NCBI RefSeq assembly: GCF_000296815.2
Contig: NZ_CAIT01000009.1
Coordinates: forward strand, 1,674,001 to 1,738,000
Length of the DNA: 64,000 nt
From: Fibrisoma limi BUZ 3
Lineage (GTDB): Bacteria; Bacteroidota; Bacteroidia; Cytophagales; Spirosomataceae
Direction: 5' to 3'
Shown: piece after piece, positions 1-9,679 of the stretch
Layout: every line of letters begins with the position of its first letter
How positions within the stretch are numbered: position 1 is the first letter of the stretch
The notes under the pieces: generated by a model
The model's input: only the letters and a program-made list of their open reading frames with translations
The model's database searches: none
What the model was told of the DNA's origin: nothing
Position numbers and translations under genes: made by a program

Positions 1-1
1 C

Positions 2-1114
2 ATCCGGACGTTTGGATTAGAAAGTAAATACGCCCTGGAAAATGCCCTCTACATTGGCAATGATCAGCAGATTTCGCCCCGGCTGCAACTTCAGTATGGT
101 CTGCGTTATTCGCTCTTCAACTACATCGGCCCCGGCGAAGCGTATGCCTTCACGACGGACGTACCGCTCGGAACCAGACGGTTACCCATCACAACGGTTC
201 AGTACCGATCGGGTAATAACATACAGACTTACGGCAACTGGGAGCCTCGTTTCTCGGCTAAATACGAACTGACCGACAACAGCTCACTCAAACTGAGCTA
301 CAACCGACTAGCCCAGTACATTCATTTAGTATCCAACACGACGGCCTCAACGCCACTGGACATCTGGACACCGTCTACGAACAACATCAAGCCCCAGATC
401 GCCGACCAGATTGCCGGGGGCTACTTCCGCAATTTTGGCCGTTCGCGCAATGAGTTCGAAGCGTCGGTGGAGGTATATTATAAGTGGCTGCAAAACCAGA
501 TCGATTACATCGATGGCGCTAACCTGATTCTGAACAAATTTCTGGAAGGCGACCTGCTGAGTGGACGCGGCCGGGCCTACGGAGCGGAGTTTTACCTGAA
601 ACGAAACACGGGGGTTGTGAACGGCTGGATCAGCTACACGCTGGCCAAAACTGAACGACAGGTCGAGGGCATCAACAATGGCAACTGGTTCCCAACCCGC
701 TTCGACAAGCGGCATACACTGACGTCGGTGCTTCTGTTCGACCCGGCCAACGCCAAGCGCTGGAACTTCTCGGCTACGTTTACGCTCGCCAGCGGTACGC
801 CCGCTACGTTCCCAACTAACCGGTTTGAGTACCAGGGCTACGTCGTTCCGCAGAACTTTGGGAATACCCGCAACAACTACCGCATTCCGCCTTATCACCG
901 GCTCGACCTGGCCGCTACGTTGCAGGGGCGCCGTCGGCCGAGCAAGCGGAAAGAAGACAACTGGGTGTTTTCAGTGTATAACGTCTATGCCCGCAAAAAT
1001 CCGTTCTCAGTGTATTTCCGCCAGAACGAAGACAACCCGCGCGTAACGGAAGCGGTTCGCTATTCTGTGTTTGCCACGCTTATACCATCGGTAACGTACA
1101 ACTTTAAATTCTAG
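2..1114 (+). CDS. TonB-dependent outer membrane receptor, C-terminal part (5' end outside window)
   Basis: The frame is open from base 2 to a TAG stop at 1112-1114, so only the last 370 residues are present. They read as alternating aromatic and polar strands of an outer membrane beta-barrel, with repeated segments such as GGYFRNFG, SVEVYYKW and AEFYLKRNTG. The protein ends in YNFKF, and a terminal Phe is the usual signal for outer membrane barrel insertion. A DUF4249 lipoprotein starts 27 bases later, a pairing common in Bacteroidota nutrient uptake loci. The plug and N-terminal carboxypeptidase-like domains would lie before the window. The substrate cannot be told from this part. Confidence 0.85.
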   Translation: MRTFGLESKYALENALYIGNDQQISPRLQLQYGLRYSLFNYIGPGEAYAFTTDVPLGTRRLPITTVQYRSGNNIQTYGNWEPRFSAKYELTDNSSLKLSYNRLAQYIHLVSNTTASTPLDIWTPSTNNIKPQIADQIAGGYFRNFGRSRNEFEASVEVYYKWLQNQIDYIDGANLILNKFLEGDLLSGRGRAYGAEFYLKRNTGVVNGWISYTLAKTERQVEGINNGNWFPTRFDKRHTLTSVLLFDPANAKRWNFSATFTLASGTPATFPTNRFEYQGYVVPQNFGNTRNNYRIPPYHRLDLAATLQGRRRPSKRKEDNWVFSVYNVYARKNPFSVYFRQNEDNPRVTEAVRYSVFATLIPSVTYNFKF

Positions 1115-1141
1115 TGGCTGATGCCAGCCAACAGAAACACC

Positions 1142-2047
1142 ATGAAGAAACTAACTAGATTATCCATTCACCCAGCTCTCCTCCTTGCCTCCCTTCTTCT
1201 CTTAGGAGGTTGCGAAACGGTGATAGACGCAAACCTGGACGAAGGCCCGGCGCAGTTGTCGGTCGACGGTTTCATTACCGATCAGCCTGGTCCGCAAACG
1301 ATCCGCCTGACGCAAACGACCAGTTACTTTAACAATGGAACGCCCCCGGCCGCTACCAGCGCAACTGTTACGTTGACTGATAATGTCGGTAATACGTTCT
1401 CCTTCACCGATTCCGACAACGATGGCTATTACGTCTGGCAACCCCCGACGCCGTCTGCTACGCTGGGTCAGATCGGCCGGACGTATCAGTTATCAATCCG
1501 GTATCAGAACGACGAGTACCGCGCCACGTCGACCATCAACCGGGTACCCGTTGTGGATTCCATTATTTTTCGCGAGGAAAAGCTAAACCCTTTGTCCGAC
1601 GAGACCGGTTATCAGGCCGAATTCTTTGCCCGCGACCTACCCGGTCAAACGGACTACTACCGCGTTCGGTACTTCCGTAATGGCGAGCTTCAGAACCGCC
1701 CGGGAAACATCATTACGCTCGAAAACGCGTCGTTTCAGGGCAGTGCCGATACGGATGGCCTGGTCTTCATTCGCCCCTTCCGGCAATCAATCAACCCGGA
1801 AAATTTTTATGACATGGGCGATTCCGTTACGGTCGAAATTCAATCGATTACCCCCGATGCGTTCAGCTTTTTTCAGTCGGTGAGCGGGCAGATCACCAAC
1901 GGTGGTTTGTTTGCTACCCCAGCCACAAACGTACCTACGAACGTTGTCAACACCACCCCAAACGGCCGACCGGCTACGGGCTATTTCATTACGTCGGCGG
2001 TGCGGAGTAAAACCGTTCGTGTTGGCTCCGAAACGATTCGAGAGTAA
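1142..2047 (+). CDS. DUF4249 family lipoprotein, partner of the upstream TonB receptor
   Basis: The 301-residue product begins with MKKLTRL, a hydrophobic stretch and a lipobox ending LLGGC, so it should be a lipoprotein with its mature N-terminus at the Cys. An in-frame ATG at 1121 would place a polar extension before the signal peptide, so 1142 is preferred. The body is beta-rich with repeated VTLTDN, SIRYQND and DSVTVEIQS segments typical of DUF4249. Members usually sit directly after a TonB-dependent receptor, as here, and are thought to act as surface accessory proteins. Molecular function is unknown. Confidence 0.8.
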   Translation: MKKLTRLSIHPALLLASLLLLGGCETVIDANLDEGPAQLSVDGFITDQPGPQTIRLTQTTSYFNNGTPPAATSATVTLTDNVGNTFSFTDSDNDGYYVWQPPTPSATLGQIGRTYQLSIRYQNDEYRATSTINRVPVVDSIIFREEKLNPLSDETGYQAEFFARDLPGQTDYYRVRYFRNGELQNRPGNIITLENASFQGSADTDGLVFIRPFRQSINPENFYDMGDSVTVEIQSITPDAFSFFQSVSGQITNGGLFATPATNVPTNVVNTTPNGRPATGYFITSAVRSKTVRVGSETIRE

Positions 2048-2088
2048 GTTTGAACAATCGGCAGCGCTGGTAACTACTATTTGTATAA

Positions 2089-2134
2089 ATGAGACTTTAG
2101 AGTATATTTCTCGAGGTATAGTCTAAAGTCTCAT
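2089..2134 (+). promoter_or_regulatory. Perfect 13-bp inverted repeat directly before a start codon
   Basis: Arms 2089-2101 and 2122-2134 are exact reverse complements, separated by a 20-base loop. The right arm ends one base before the ATG at 2136, so in RNA the hairpin would abut or mask the start of the thioredoxin-like gene. There is no T-run, so it is not an ordinary terminator. It could be a translational control hairpin or a dyad operator. Confidence 0.5.
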
Positions 2135-2135
2135 T

Positions 2136-3485
2136 ATGAAAATCGTTACTTTATCCATCCTGTTCACATTCCTATTGTTAACTAGTCAGTTGGCACAGGC
2201 ACAAGGCATTGTGTTTGAGCAAACTAACTGGCCCGAAGTAATCAAAAAAGCACAAAAACAAAAGAAGCTAATCTTTCTGCACTTCGACAAACCTGGGTGC
2301 ACCGGCTGCAACGAAGTAGCCTCCAAGGCTTTCAATAGTCCATTAATCCGTGAGAAGTTTTCGTTAAATTTTATCAGTTTCCGCACTGATGGCTCCGTTG
2401 GAATTGGTAAGGAATTAGCCGATAAACTGGAAGTGGAGTGCCTGCCTTCTTCGGTTTTTCTGGATACGGACGAGACCCCGCTGGCTCGATTCTGCGGAAG
2501 TACAACCATGGACCGGGTATACCTGGAAAAGGCCGAGGAAGCCCTGACAACGCATCGGGATTCTCCTCTTAAACCAATAGCCGAAGCTTACAAAAAAGGG
2601 GACCGATCGGCAACGTTGATGCGTACATACATCGAGTACCGGCGCAATGCGGGCTTATCGCATTACGAGCTTTTAGATGAGTACATCCGTAGTCTTCCAA
2701 ACGATTCGTTACGTTCAGCGGATCTACTGCGCTTCCTTTTTGAGCAGGGTCCGATTGTAGGTAGCCGAGCCGATTCAGTATTCCGGCTGAATCGCTACCG
2801 GCGCGACAGTCTTTATCGGGCCGTTGGCTGGAACAAAGCCGTTGAATTGAATAACCGAATCATTAACGGGTCTATTAAAAAAGCGATTCGGGACAAAGAC
2901 GTTAAGCTTGCTTATCAAACAGCCTATTTTACGCGCGGAACACATACAAACAATCCGAAAGCTGGAGCGGCTGCATTTGAATGGACCATGATCAGATACT
3001 ACAAAGGTGTCAAAGACACGGCCAACTACCTGTCCACCGCTGTACGCTACTACGATACGAATTTCATGCCTGCCAGAGTAGACTCAATTCAGAAGTTAGA
3101 CGAATTAGAGAATCAACGCCGGATGAGGGGTATGATGCCACCAGTCTCTAAAGGTCAAAAACCAGGTACTATGGTGTCATTTATGGCAAATCCAAACACG
3201 CAACGTTTTGTATCCGCCTTAAACCAAGCCGCCTGGGATTTTTACGAAATGACCCGCGAGCCAAGATACCTCGAAAAGGCACTTGAATGGTCGAAACGAA
3301 CGCTTGAATATCGTGAAGACGCTAGTTTTATGGACACATATGCCCACATTTTATACCGTCTCGGACGAAAGCAGGAAGCGTTGGAATGGCAAGAGAAAGC
3401 GGTTAAACGTGAACAAGAAATGAGTTCTCCACTGCTCAGTTCAATTCAGGAGTCGTTACGCAAGATGAAAGACGGATCTTTATAG
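2136..3485 (+). CDS. Secreted thioredoxin-fold protein with C-terminal helical repeats
   Basis: The 449-residue product starts with a signal peptide cut near AQAQG. A thioredoxin-like domain follows (about residues 25-140): KLIFLHFDKPGCTGCNEV carries a CTGC redox motif, and ECLPSSVFLD supplies the region around the cis-Pro. The remainder is helical and ends in a TPR-like unit (YAHILYRLGRKQEALEWQEKAV). The layout matches Bacteroidota periplasmic thioredoxin/DUF255-like proteins that reduce or isomerise disulfides, but the client is unknown. It seems to be a single gene with a hairpin before the start and a terminator after the stop. Confidence 0.75.
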   Translation: MKIVTLSILFTFLLLTSQLAQAQGIVFEQTNWPEVIKKAQKQKKLIFLHFDKPGCTGCNEVASKAFNSPLIREKFSLNFISFRTDGSVGIGKELADKLEVECLPSSVFLDTDETPLARFCGSTTMDRVYLEKAEEALTTHRDSPLKPIAEAYKKGDRSATLMRTYIEYRRNAGLSHYELLDEYIRSLPNDSLRSADLLRFLFEQGPIVGSRADSVFRLNRYRRDSLYRAVGWNKAVELNNRIINGSIKKAIRDKDVKLAYQTAYFTRGTHTNNPKAGAAAFEWTMIRYYKGVKDTANYLSTAVRYYDTNFMPARVDSIQKLDELENQRRMRGMMPPVSKGQKPGTMVSFMANPNTQRFVSALNQAAWDFYEMTREPRYLEKALEWSKRTLEYREDASFMDTYAHILYRLGRKQEALEWQEKAVKREQEMSSPLLSSIQESLRKMKDGSL

Positions 3486-3504
3486 CCGACTACCGCTTAT
3501 TTCC

Positions 3505-3535
3505 AAAGGACAAGTCCAACCGGCTTGTCCTTTTT
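3505..3535 (+). terminator. Rho-independent terminator
   Basis: A 10-bp stem (3505-3514 with 3524-3533) and 9-base loop run into a T-tract. It lies 20 bases after the thioredoxin-like gene and just before prmA. Confidence 0.8.
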
Positions 3536-3550
3536 CTGTTTCTTTGGTTT

Positions 3551-4384
3551 ATGAATTATATTGAACTCCAGGTGCAGGTTTCTCCTGATTTTACCGACAT
3601 CCTGATGGCCGAACTGGCCGAACTGAATTTCGAGTCGTTTGTCGAAACGGACGAGGGCCTGAATGCATACATCATCGAGTCTGAGTTTAATGCCGTGGCC
3701 GTCGATGACCTGATCGCGAAATACGGTTCGCAGACCGCAATAGCCTACCAAGTCAGTACGTTAGAGAAACGTAACTGGAACGCCGAGTGGGAACAGAGCT
3801 ACCAGCCTATCGAAGTAGCTGATCAAGTGCGGGTTCGGGCGTCGTTTCATGAACCGGACGACCGGTTTCAATACGACATTGTCATCAATCCGAAAATGTC
3901 GTTTGGTACAGGGCACCACGAAACCACGGCCATGATGCTGGAACAGCAGCTTCGGCTCGATCACCAGGGCAAAACGGTGCTGGACGTGGGTACTGGAACC
4001 GGCATCCTGGCAATTCTGGCGGCTAAAATGGGCGCGCGGGCGGTGCTGGCATTTGATATTGAGGAGTGGGCCGTCGAAAATACCCGTGAGAATGCGGACC
4101 TGAACCACTGCCCGCAGGTTACGGTGTTTGAAGGGACAATCGCCGACGTAAGAAACGCAGAACGGTTTGATATCGTCCTTGCTAATATAAACCGGAACGT
4201 GTTGTTGGCCGAAATTCCAGCCTATGTGTCGTTGCTCAACGACGGTGGCCAGTTAGCGGTCAGCGGCTTTTACGAAATGGATGCCCCTGATATTGAACAA
4301 AAAGCAACCGAAGCCGGTCTAAAATCAGTGCAGCTACTGACTAAGAATCAATGGGCTTCGATATTATTTGAGAAAACACAATAG
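3551..4384 (+). CDS. prmA: Ribosomal protein L11 methyltransferase
   Basis: The 277-residue product is a SAM-dependent methyltransferase that trimethylates ribosomal protein L11. The N-terminal substrate-recognition domain (about 1-100) is followed by a linker with NPKMSFGTGHHETT and the SAM-binding motif LDVGTGTGILAILAA (around residues 139-153). Motif IV is seen as VLANINRNVL, where the NxN tripeptide is typical of PrmA. Length fits the family. It follows a terminator, so it probably has its own promoter in the short gap. Confidence 0.93.
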   Translation: MNYIELQVQVSPDFTDILMAELAELNFESFVETDEGLNAYIIESEFNAVAVDDLIAKYGSQTAIAYQVSTLEKRNWNAEWEQSYQPIEVADQVRVRASFHEPDDRFQYDIVINPKMSFGTGHHETTAMMLEQQLRLDHQGKTVLDVGTGTGILAILAAKMGARAVLAFDIEEWAVENTRENADLNHCPQVTVFEGTIADVRNAERFDIVLANINRNVLLAEIPAYVSLLNDGGQLAVSGFYEMDAPDIEQKATEAGLKSVQLLTKNQWASILFEKTQ

Positions 4385-4424
4385 AGTGCGGCCAGGTCGC
4401 CGGTCCGTTCCGTCAACTATGCTA

Positions 4425-7400
4425 ATGAAACGTATTTACTACATACTTCTGTTAACAGCCGCGGCAACGACAGGCGCTTATGCGCAGGCCGTCCGAATAT
4501 CGGATAAGCCTGAGCAGTTTATGACCGATGTGCAGAAATTGATGGCAACGGGCGGGCCGGTGGCTGTCAAGGCCGGGACTGACCTACAAGCGCTGTGGAG
4601 CGAAAACCGGCTTTCACCTCAACAGAAGGAACGCGTGATGGCACTGAGCCGTAAGCTGAATCAAAAGCGGCTGCTGGCGGCTTCACATTTTGCGCCGTTC
4701 TACGAGTCGTTGTACCACGCCCTGTATACGCAGCAACCCGCCGTTGCAGCATCTGAAATTGACAACCTCCTTACTATCGCCGAGAAACTAGTTGATGCAG
4801 GCGATCCAAAAGCGTTTGCCCGGAGCTTACAAACCATTCAGCGGTTCCTCGAACGGCGCGAATTCTACGCCAGCAACTACAATCGGCTCTATGCACAAGG
4901 TGGGACGTTCGGCTTCCGCTACGTTGATGGTACCCAGCCAACCAGCACAACCGGCACCCCAGCCACGGCCGACTCGTTGGCTCAAGCCAAGGCGGCTCAG
5001 GAACGGTCTCGCTTTGATGGCTGGGACGATCCGATTGCCGCCGACTCAAGCGCTCCCCGGGCTGTGGGGGCTATTTTCATTCCCCAACGCCGTCCGATAC
5101 CAACGGTATCGGGGCCGGTTATTACCGTCAAAGACGTATCACTGGCGATGGTGGCCAACGGCGATTCGGCCGTGCTGACCAGCACCAGTGGTAATTTGCT
5201 GCTGAAAGACGGGCTGTTTGTCGGCAAAGGCGGTAAGTTCACGTGGGAGTCGGTAGGTCGTCCGGACATCTTCGTTACGTTCAGCGACTACGCCATGACC
5301 ACGATGAGCCCCAAGCTCTCCGCCGACGACGTGACGCTGACGTATGGCACGGCTACCAAGCCGGTCAAAGGCGTTTTTGAATACGTCTGCAAGAAGAAAG
5401 CTGGCCCGGCAACGTACCCCCGTTTCATGTCGTGGCAGAACGACGCGAAAATTCCCGGCCTCGGTACCGACGTTGACTATCAGGGCGGTTTGGCGCTGTC
5501 CGGCACGCAGATGGTCGGATCGTCGGCCAGTGGGCAGCCGGCTGTCATCACGGTTAAGTTCAAAGGCAAACCAGCCCTCAAAGCCCTTAGCCGCCGGTTT
5601 GATTTCAAAGATTCGACCATTTCGGCCCCCGTGGCTGCTTTCACGGGCTATATCGAAGGCGATTCAGTGACGCACCCGGCCGTGGAGTTCCGGTATGATA
5701 AGGCCCAGCGAATTGCGTGGCTGAACCGGATCGACCGAACAAACTACGCCTACGTACCCTTTGCCGATACGTACCACAAATTTTACATCAATCCGGAAGT
5801 AGCCCGCTGGGACCTGGCGCGGCAGAAGGTTGATTTTTATCAGATCGGTGCCAAACGTGAGGTACCGGTACGTTTCGAGTCATTCGACTACTTCCATCCG
5901 CAACGGTACTCCGACCTGACGATGGACTACGGGTTCCACCCGCTCCAGATTGTCGGCAACTTCGTGTCCACGAAAAAACAGCAGACGTTTCTAGACGACG
6001 ATATTACCCAGTTTGCCAAAAACATAAATCCGGTGGCCCTGCGCGGGGCACTCAACCGCATGGTGATGGAAGGCTATATTGACCGTGATCTGAAAACCGG
6101 GCAGATGCGCCTGAGCCGCAAGGGTGTTCTCTACGTGCTGGCCAACGTACGGCAACGCGACTACGATAGCTTCCAGGTGCGGTCAACGTTTTCGTCGAAC
6201 GACAGTATCAAGAACGCGACTATCAACCTCAACGACAAGATCCTGACCATCCGGGGGGTGGATGCGTTCACCATCTCCGACTCACTGAAGATCTTTGGCG
6301 TTCCCTCCGATAAAACCCTGCGGATTGGCAAAAACCGGGCCTTTACGCTCAACGGTCAGTTTAAAGCCGGAACACTTCGCTACGCAGGATCGGGCCTGAA
6401 ATTCGATTACGATAAGTTCTCGATGAACCTGAGTAAGATTGACTCCATTACGTTCCAGTCGCAGAAAGCGGTCGCGCAGGGGAAATCAGGCGAAGTAGGT
6501 GGTGATATCAAGTACGAAACGCCGGGAACGGTCTTCCTGGGCAGCGCTGATAACAAATCGGGGCGTATTAAGGGTAAAAAAACAACCCAACGCCTGGTCG
6601 TACCTGAGGGTATTACGGTCTACTTCAATCAGCCGGTTCGGGGTAATCTGACGTACAACCCGAAGGTTTACTTCAAAACTCCTCCTATTGACAACGATAG
6701 CCTTGGCAACGGTGATATTGCGTTTGTCGGTACGTTCTATTCGGATGGTATGTTCCCGCCGTTTAAAGCGGAGCTAAAAACCATGCCCGACAACACCCTC
6801 GGTTTTGTGCATAAAGCACCGGCTACAGGTTATTCGCTTTATGGTGGAAAGGCAAACGTAAAATTCGCGGGCGATCTGGTGATGGACAAAAATGGGCTAC
6901 GAGCCGAGCAGGGCACCCTGACTCACCTGACCACCAACCTCGACGCCAAAGGGATGCTGTTCATGACCGATTCACTGCTGGCTTCGGGCGAGAAAGGGGA
7001 AATCAGGGAAGGACTCGTTGGCAAAACGTATTTCCCACAGGTACAATTCACCAACTACAGCCTGAAGTGGTTACCCAAGGCTGACAGCATGGTCATCGTT
7101 ACGCAGAAAAACAGCTTCAATTTTTACAACGCCACCACAAACCTGGAGGGTAATCTGGTCGTGCGGTCAACGGGCCTGTTTGGTCAGGGAACGCTGCGCC
7201 GGAAAGATTCGGAGGTTGTTTCAAACAGCATCAAGTTCAATAAAGAGGGTTTCCTGGCCGACAATGCCAAGTTCAAAGTACTGTCGGACAAAGATGCGAA
7301 CCGTCCTATGTTGCTGGGTAATAACGTAGACGTCGACTTCAATCAGGCAAAAGGAATTGTTGGGCTGGCTATTAATCAGCCAAAGCAGCAGAGCATCGAC

Positions 7401-9389
7401 GATACCTTGTCTCAATCCAGTCTGGAGCTTCCGTTTGCCGCTTACAAAACCAGCATCAGCAAAGCGCAGTGGAATCTGAACGCCAAAACCATCGCCATGA
7501 AAGGCGATGTGAAAACATCAACCTTTACCGCCACGGCCGAGGATCAGGAAGGGCTTACGTTCAACGGGGCAGCGGCTATCTATGATGTCGACAAAGCGAC
7601 CCTGAACATCAGTGGTGTTCCGTACATCACCTCCGCCGACGCCCGCATTTACCCCGATAAAGGCCTGGTGAGTATTAAGCGGAACGGCGAGATGATGGCG
7701 CTTAAAAACGCCCGGCTCGAACTGGATACCGTCAGCCTTCACCATAAGCTCAAAAACGGCAACATCCAGATTCTGTCACGAACCAAGTTTGCCGGCGATG
7801 CATCTTATATGTTCGCAACGGCCAAAGGTGATACGGCTACGATCAAGATGGGCAGCTTTGAGTTGAAAGAAGCGCCCGTACTCACCGCCGACAACAGTAA
7901 GCAACCCAGCCGCCGACGGAATTCACAGAAACCGTTGACCACGTACTTTACCGTTGCCCGCGCCGACGTAGAAGAAACTGATAACCTGCAACTGGCCCCG
8001 CAGATGCTGTTCAAGGGTAGCATTGTGATGCAGGCGCCGGACAAAGACGTTGCACTGGATGGTGCGATCAAGCCGGCACTCAAAAAACGGCCGGATCTTG
8101 TCGGCGACTGGATTCCGTTCAAAGAGAAAGTAGTCGAACGGCTGGAAATCAAAGTTGATAAGAACCTCAAAAATGAGGGCGGTCAGCAATTAACGGCCGG
8201 GATTCACTTCCGCGGAGGCAGTGGAGGGCTATATCCGACCTTCCTCTCGGCAAAGGAAGACCCACGCGACGATGATATTTTCACGGCAACGGGTGTAATG
8301 CGCTATGACGACAAAGCCAAGGTTTACCGCATTACGTCAACCACGGCAACGGTGGTTGAAGAAACGGACTCTACCACAACCGCTGCCGACAGTACGGCCA
8401 ATGATGACGAGGTAGCCGTCAATACCAACGTATTCACGTTTAATGATGCCAAGGGTATCATGACGTTCAGCGGCAAGCTCAACCTGCTGAATGTCGCTCC
8501 ACGCGAGTTTCTGCTGGCATCCGGCTCGGCCCGCGTGAATATCGACAGCATCCAATACCGGATGAATACATTGATGGCGTTCACATTCCCGGTGCCGGAG
8601 CCGATCAATGCCGCCATTGGGCAGAAAATTGTGGCTACCAATCAGGAAGAAAACAACGATGAGGCAGCCGACGATGATTTGAATCGGCTCTCAGATAAAC
8701 TGACTCCGCTGATCGGCCAGCCCGCAGTTGACGCGTACCGGCTCAAGGCCCAGAACCAGCACGTACCGCTCAGCCAGGCCTCACCCAAGCTGAATTCGGC
8801 TTTAGTACTGGCCAACGCAAACCTGCGGTGGTCGGATAAATTCGGAGCTTTCTACAGCACCGGTCAGTTGGGCGTATCGAACATTGGCGCAACCGATATC
8901 AACGCACAAATGGACGGTTTCGTGGAAATTCGTAAATCAGCGAACGGCGACGAAGCTAGTGTGTACCTTGAGTCTTCGCCTGATGTATGGGTCTTTTATG
9001 ACTACAAACCTGGTAATGGTCCCGGCTCAATCGGACAACTGGCCATCATTACGTCAGAGCAAAGTATTAACGATCAACTGCTAGCCGGATCAAAGAATAA
9101 TAACAAGGCTGCTGTCGAGATCGTAGCGGCTACGGTTGATGAAAAAACCACTTTCGTTGACCGATACCTCGATCAGTACAAAACAAGGGCAAAACCCGCT
9201 CCCAAAGCGAAAGCAAAGCCCGGCGAGAAAACTCTGACGAAGGAGGAAAAGAAAAAAGAGAAGGAAAAAAAGAAGAGGAGAAGGAAGGCTTCTGACTTCT
9301 CCTATTTAAACAGAAAGTCCGGCCAAATGTGCCGGGCTTTTTTGTTTATACAAGAGCAGTTCATAGCTTATAACATTACTTCAGACTAG
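4425..9389 (+). CDS. Very large secreted protein of unknown function
   Basis: The 1654-residue product starts with a clear signal peptide (MKRIYYILLL to AYAQA). An in-frame ATG at 4368 would begin inside prmA and delay the signal peptide, so 4425 is chosen. The body is long and beta-rich with many DxxxL and FxG repeats and no catalytic motif I recognise. Residues near the end are Lys/Glu/Arg-rich. The frame then runs through a terminator hairpin (9314-9343) before stopping at 9387-9389. Both other frames stop just before that hairpin (TGA 9293, TAA 9307), so the last 35 or so residues may result from an indel in the A/G-rich tract at 9241-9287. Confidence 0.75.
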   Translation: MKRIYYILLLTAAATTGAYAQAVRISDKPEQFMTDVQKLMATGGPVAVKAGTDLQALWSENRLSPQQKERVMALSRKLNQKRLLAASHFAPFYESLYHALYTQQPAVAASEIDNLLTIAEKLVDAGDPKAFARSLQTIQRFLERREFYASNYNRLYAQGGTFGFRYVDGTQPTSTTGTPATADSLAQAKAAQERSRFDGWDDPIAADSSAPRAVGAIFIPQRRPIPTVSGPVITVKDVSLAMVANGDSAVLTSTSGNLLLKDGLFVGKGGKFTWESVGRPDIFVTFSDYAMTTMSPKLSADDVTLTYGTATKPVKGVFEYVCKKKAGPATYPRFMSWQNDAKIPGLGTDVDYQGGLALSGTQMVGSSASGQPAVITVKFKGKPALKALSRRFDFKDSTISAPVAAFTGYIEGDSVTHPAVEFRYDKAQRIAWLNRIDRTNYAYVPFADTYHKFYINPEVARWDLARQKVDFYQIGAKREVPVRFESFDYFHPQRYSDLTMDYGFHPLQIVGNFVSTKKQQTFLDDDITQFAKNINPVALRGALNRMVMEGYIDRDLKTGQMRLSRKGVLYVLANVRQRDYDSFQVRSTFSSNDSIKNATINLNDKILTIRGVDAFTISDSLKIFGVPSDKTLRIGKNRAFTLNGQFKAGTLRYAGSGLKFDYDKFSMNLSKIDSITFQSQKAVAQGKSGEVGGDIKYETPGTVFLGSADNKSGRIKGKKTTQRLVVPEGITVYFNQPVRGNLTYNPKVYFKTPPIDNDSLGNGDIAFVGTFYSDGMFPPFKAELKTMPDNTLGFVHKAPATGYSLYGGKANVKFAGDLVMDKNGLRAEQGTLTHLTTNLDAKGMLFMTDSLLASGEKGEIREGLVGKTYFPQVQFTNYSLKWLPKADSMVIVTQKNSFNFYNATTNLEGNLVVRSTGLFGQGTLRRKDSEVVSNSIKFNKEGFLADNAKFKVLSDKDANRPMLLGNNVDVDFNQAKGIVGLAINQPKQQSIDDTLSQSSLELPFAAYKTSISKAQWNLNAKTIAMKGDVKTSTFTATAEDQEGLTFNGAAAIYDVDKATLNISGVPYITSADARIYPDKGLVSIKRNGEMMALKNARLELDTVSLHHKLKNGNIQILSRTKFAGDASYMFATAKGDTATIKMGSFELKEAPVLTADNSKQPSRRRNSQKPLTTYFTVARADVEETDNLQLAPQMLFKGSIVMQAPDKDVALDGAIKPALKKRPDLVGDWIPFKEKVVERLEIKVDKNLKNEGGQQLTAGIHFRGGSGGLYPTFLSAKEDPRDDDIFTATGVMRYDDKAKVYRITSTTATVVEETDSTTTAADSTANDDEVAVNTNVFTFNDAKGIMTFSGKLNLLNVAPREFLLASGSARVNIDSIQYRMNTLMAFTFPVPEPINAAIGQKIVATNQEENNDEAADDDLNRLSDKLTPLIGQPAVDAYRLKAQNQHVPLSQASPKLNSALVLANANLRWSDKFGAFYSTGQLGVSNIGATDINAQMDGFVEIRKSANGDEASVYLESSPDVWVFYDYKPGNGPGSIGQLAIITSEQSINDQLLAGSKNNNKAAVEIVAATVDEKTTFVDRYLDQYKTRAKPAPKAKAKPGEKTLTKEEKKKEKEKKKRRRKASDFSYLNRKSGQMCRAFLFIQEQFIAYNITSD
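9314..9343 (+). terminator. Rho-independent terminator inside the annotated 3' end of the large gene
   Basis: The stem 9314-9323 pairs with 9331-9340 (10 bp, one G-T pair) across a 7-base loop and runs into T residues. It lies inside the open frame of the large secreted protein, which argues that the true stop is upstream. Confidence 0.75.
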
Positions 9390-9428
9390 CTTTTACGCGT
9401 GTCCGTATCCTCACTCCAACCCTTAATG

Positions 9429-9506
9429 TGGTCGACGGTTGCCGGGCTTAGCTCCGCCATTTAAGGCGTCTGGATCAGCAGCGCTAAACCCGGCGACGGT
9501 CGACCG
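9429..9506. repeat. Long imperfect inverted repeat between the large gene and tetR
   Basis: Segment 9429-9452 pairs with 9483-9506 over 24 positions with two mismatches and two wobbles. The 30-base loop holds a smaller CGCC/GGCG hairpin. It lies in a 290-base region without a gene. It lacks a T-tail, so its role is unknown; it could be a repeat-family relic or a folded RNA element. Confidence 0.55.
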
Positions 9507-9601
9507 CTTTAGGGGGTTATGGTTAAGCGCATTACAAAAATGAAACTGATACTAACAACCTTGATCTTGATTGAGGTAAGAATTTATATGAATTTTTCAA
9601 T

Positions 9602-9623
9602 CATTTTAAATATTTGTTTAAAA
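9602..9623. promoter_or_regulatory. Candidate TetR operator, left copy
   Basis: This 22-bp AT-rich site has a TTTAAA-N6-TTTAAA dyad. The exact reverse complement occurs at 10334-10355 on the other side of tetR. Two identical sites around the regulator, one before tetR and one before the efflux operon, are what autoregulation plus operon control would need. Confidence 0.6.
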
Positions 9624-9679
9624 AAACTATTCAAAAGTGTTGCGTGTTAAAATGTGAACAAATACTTTTGAAGCGTCAA

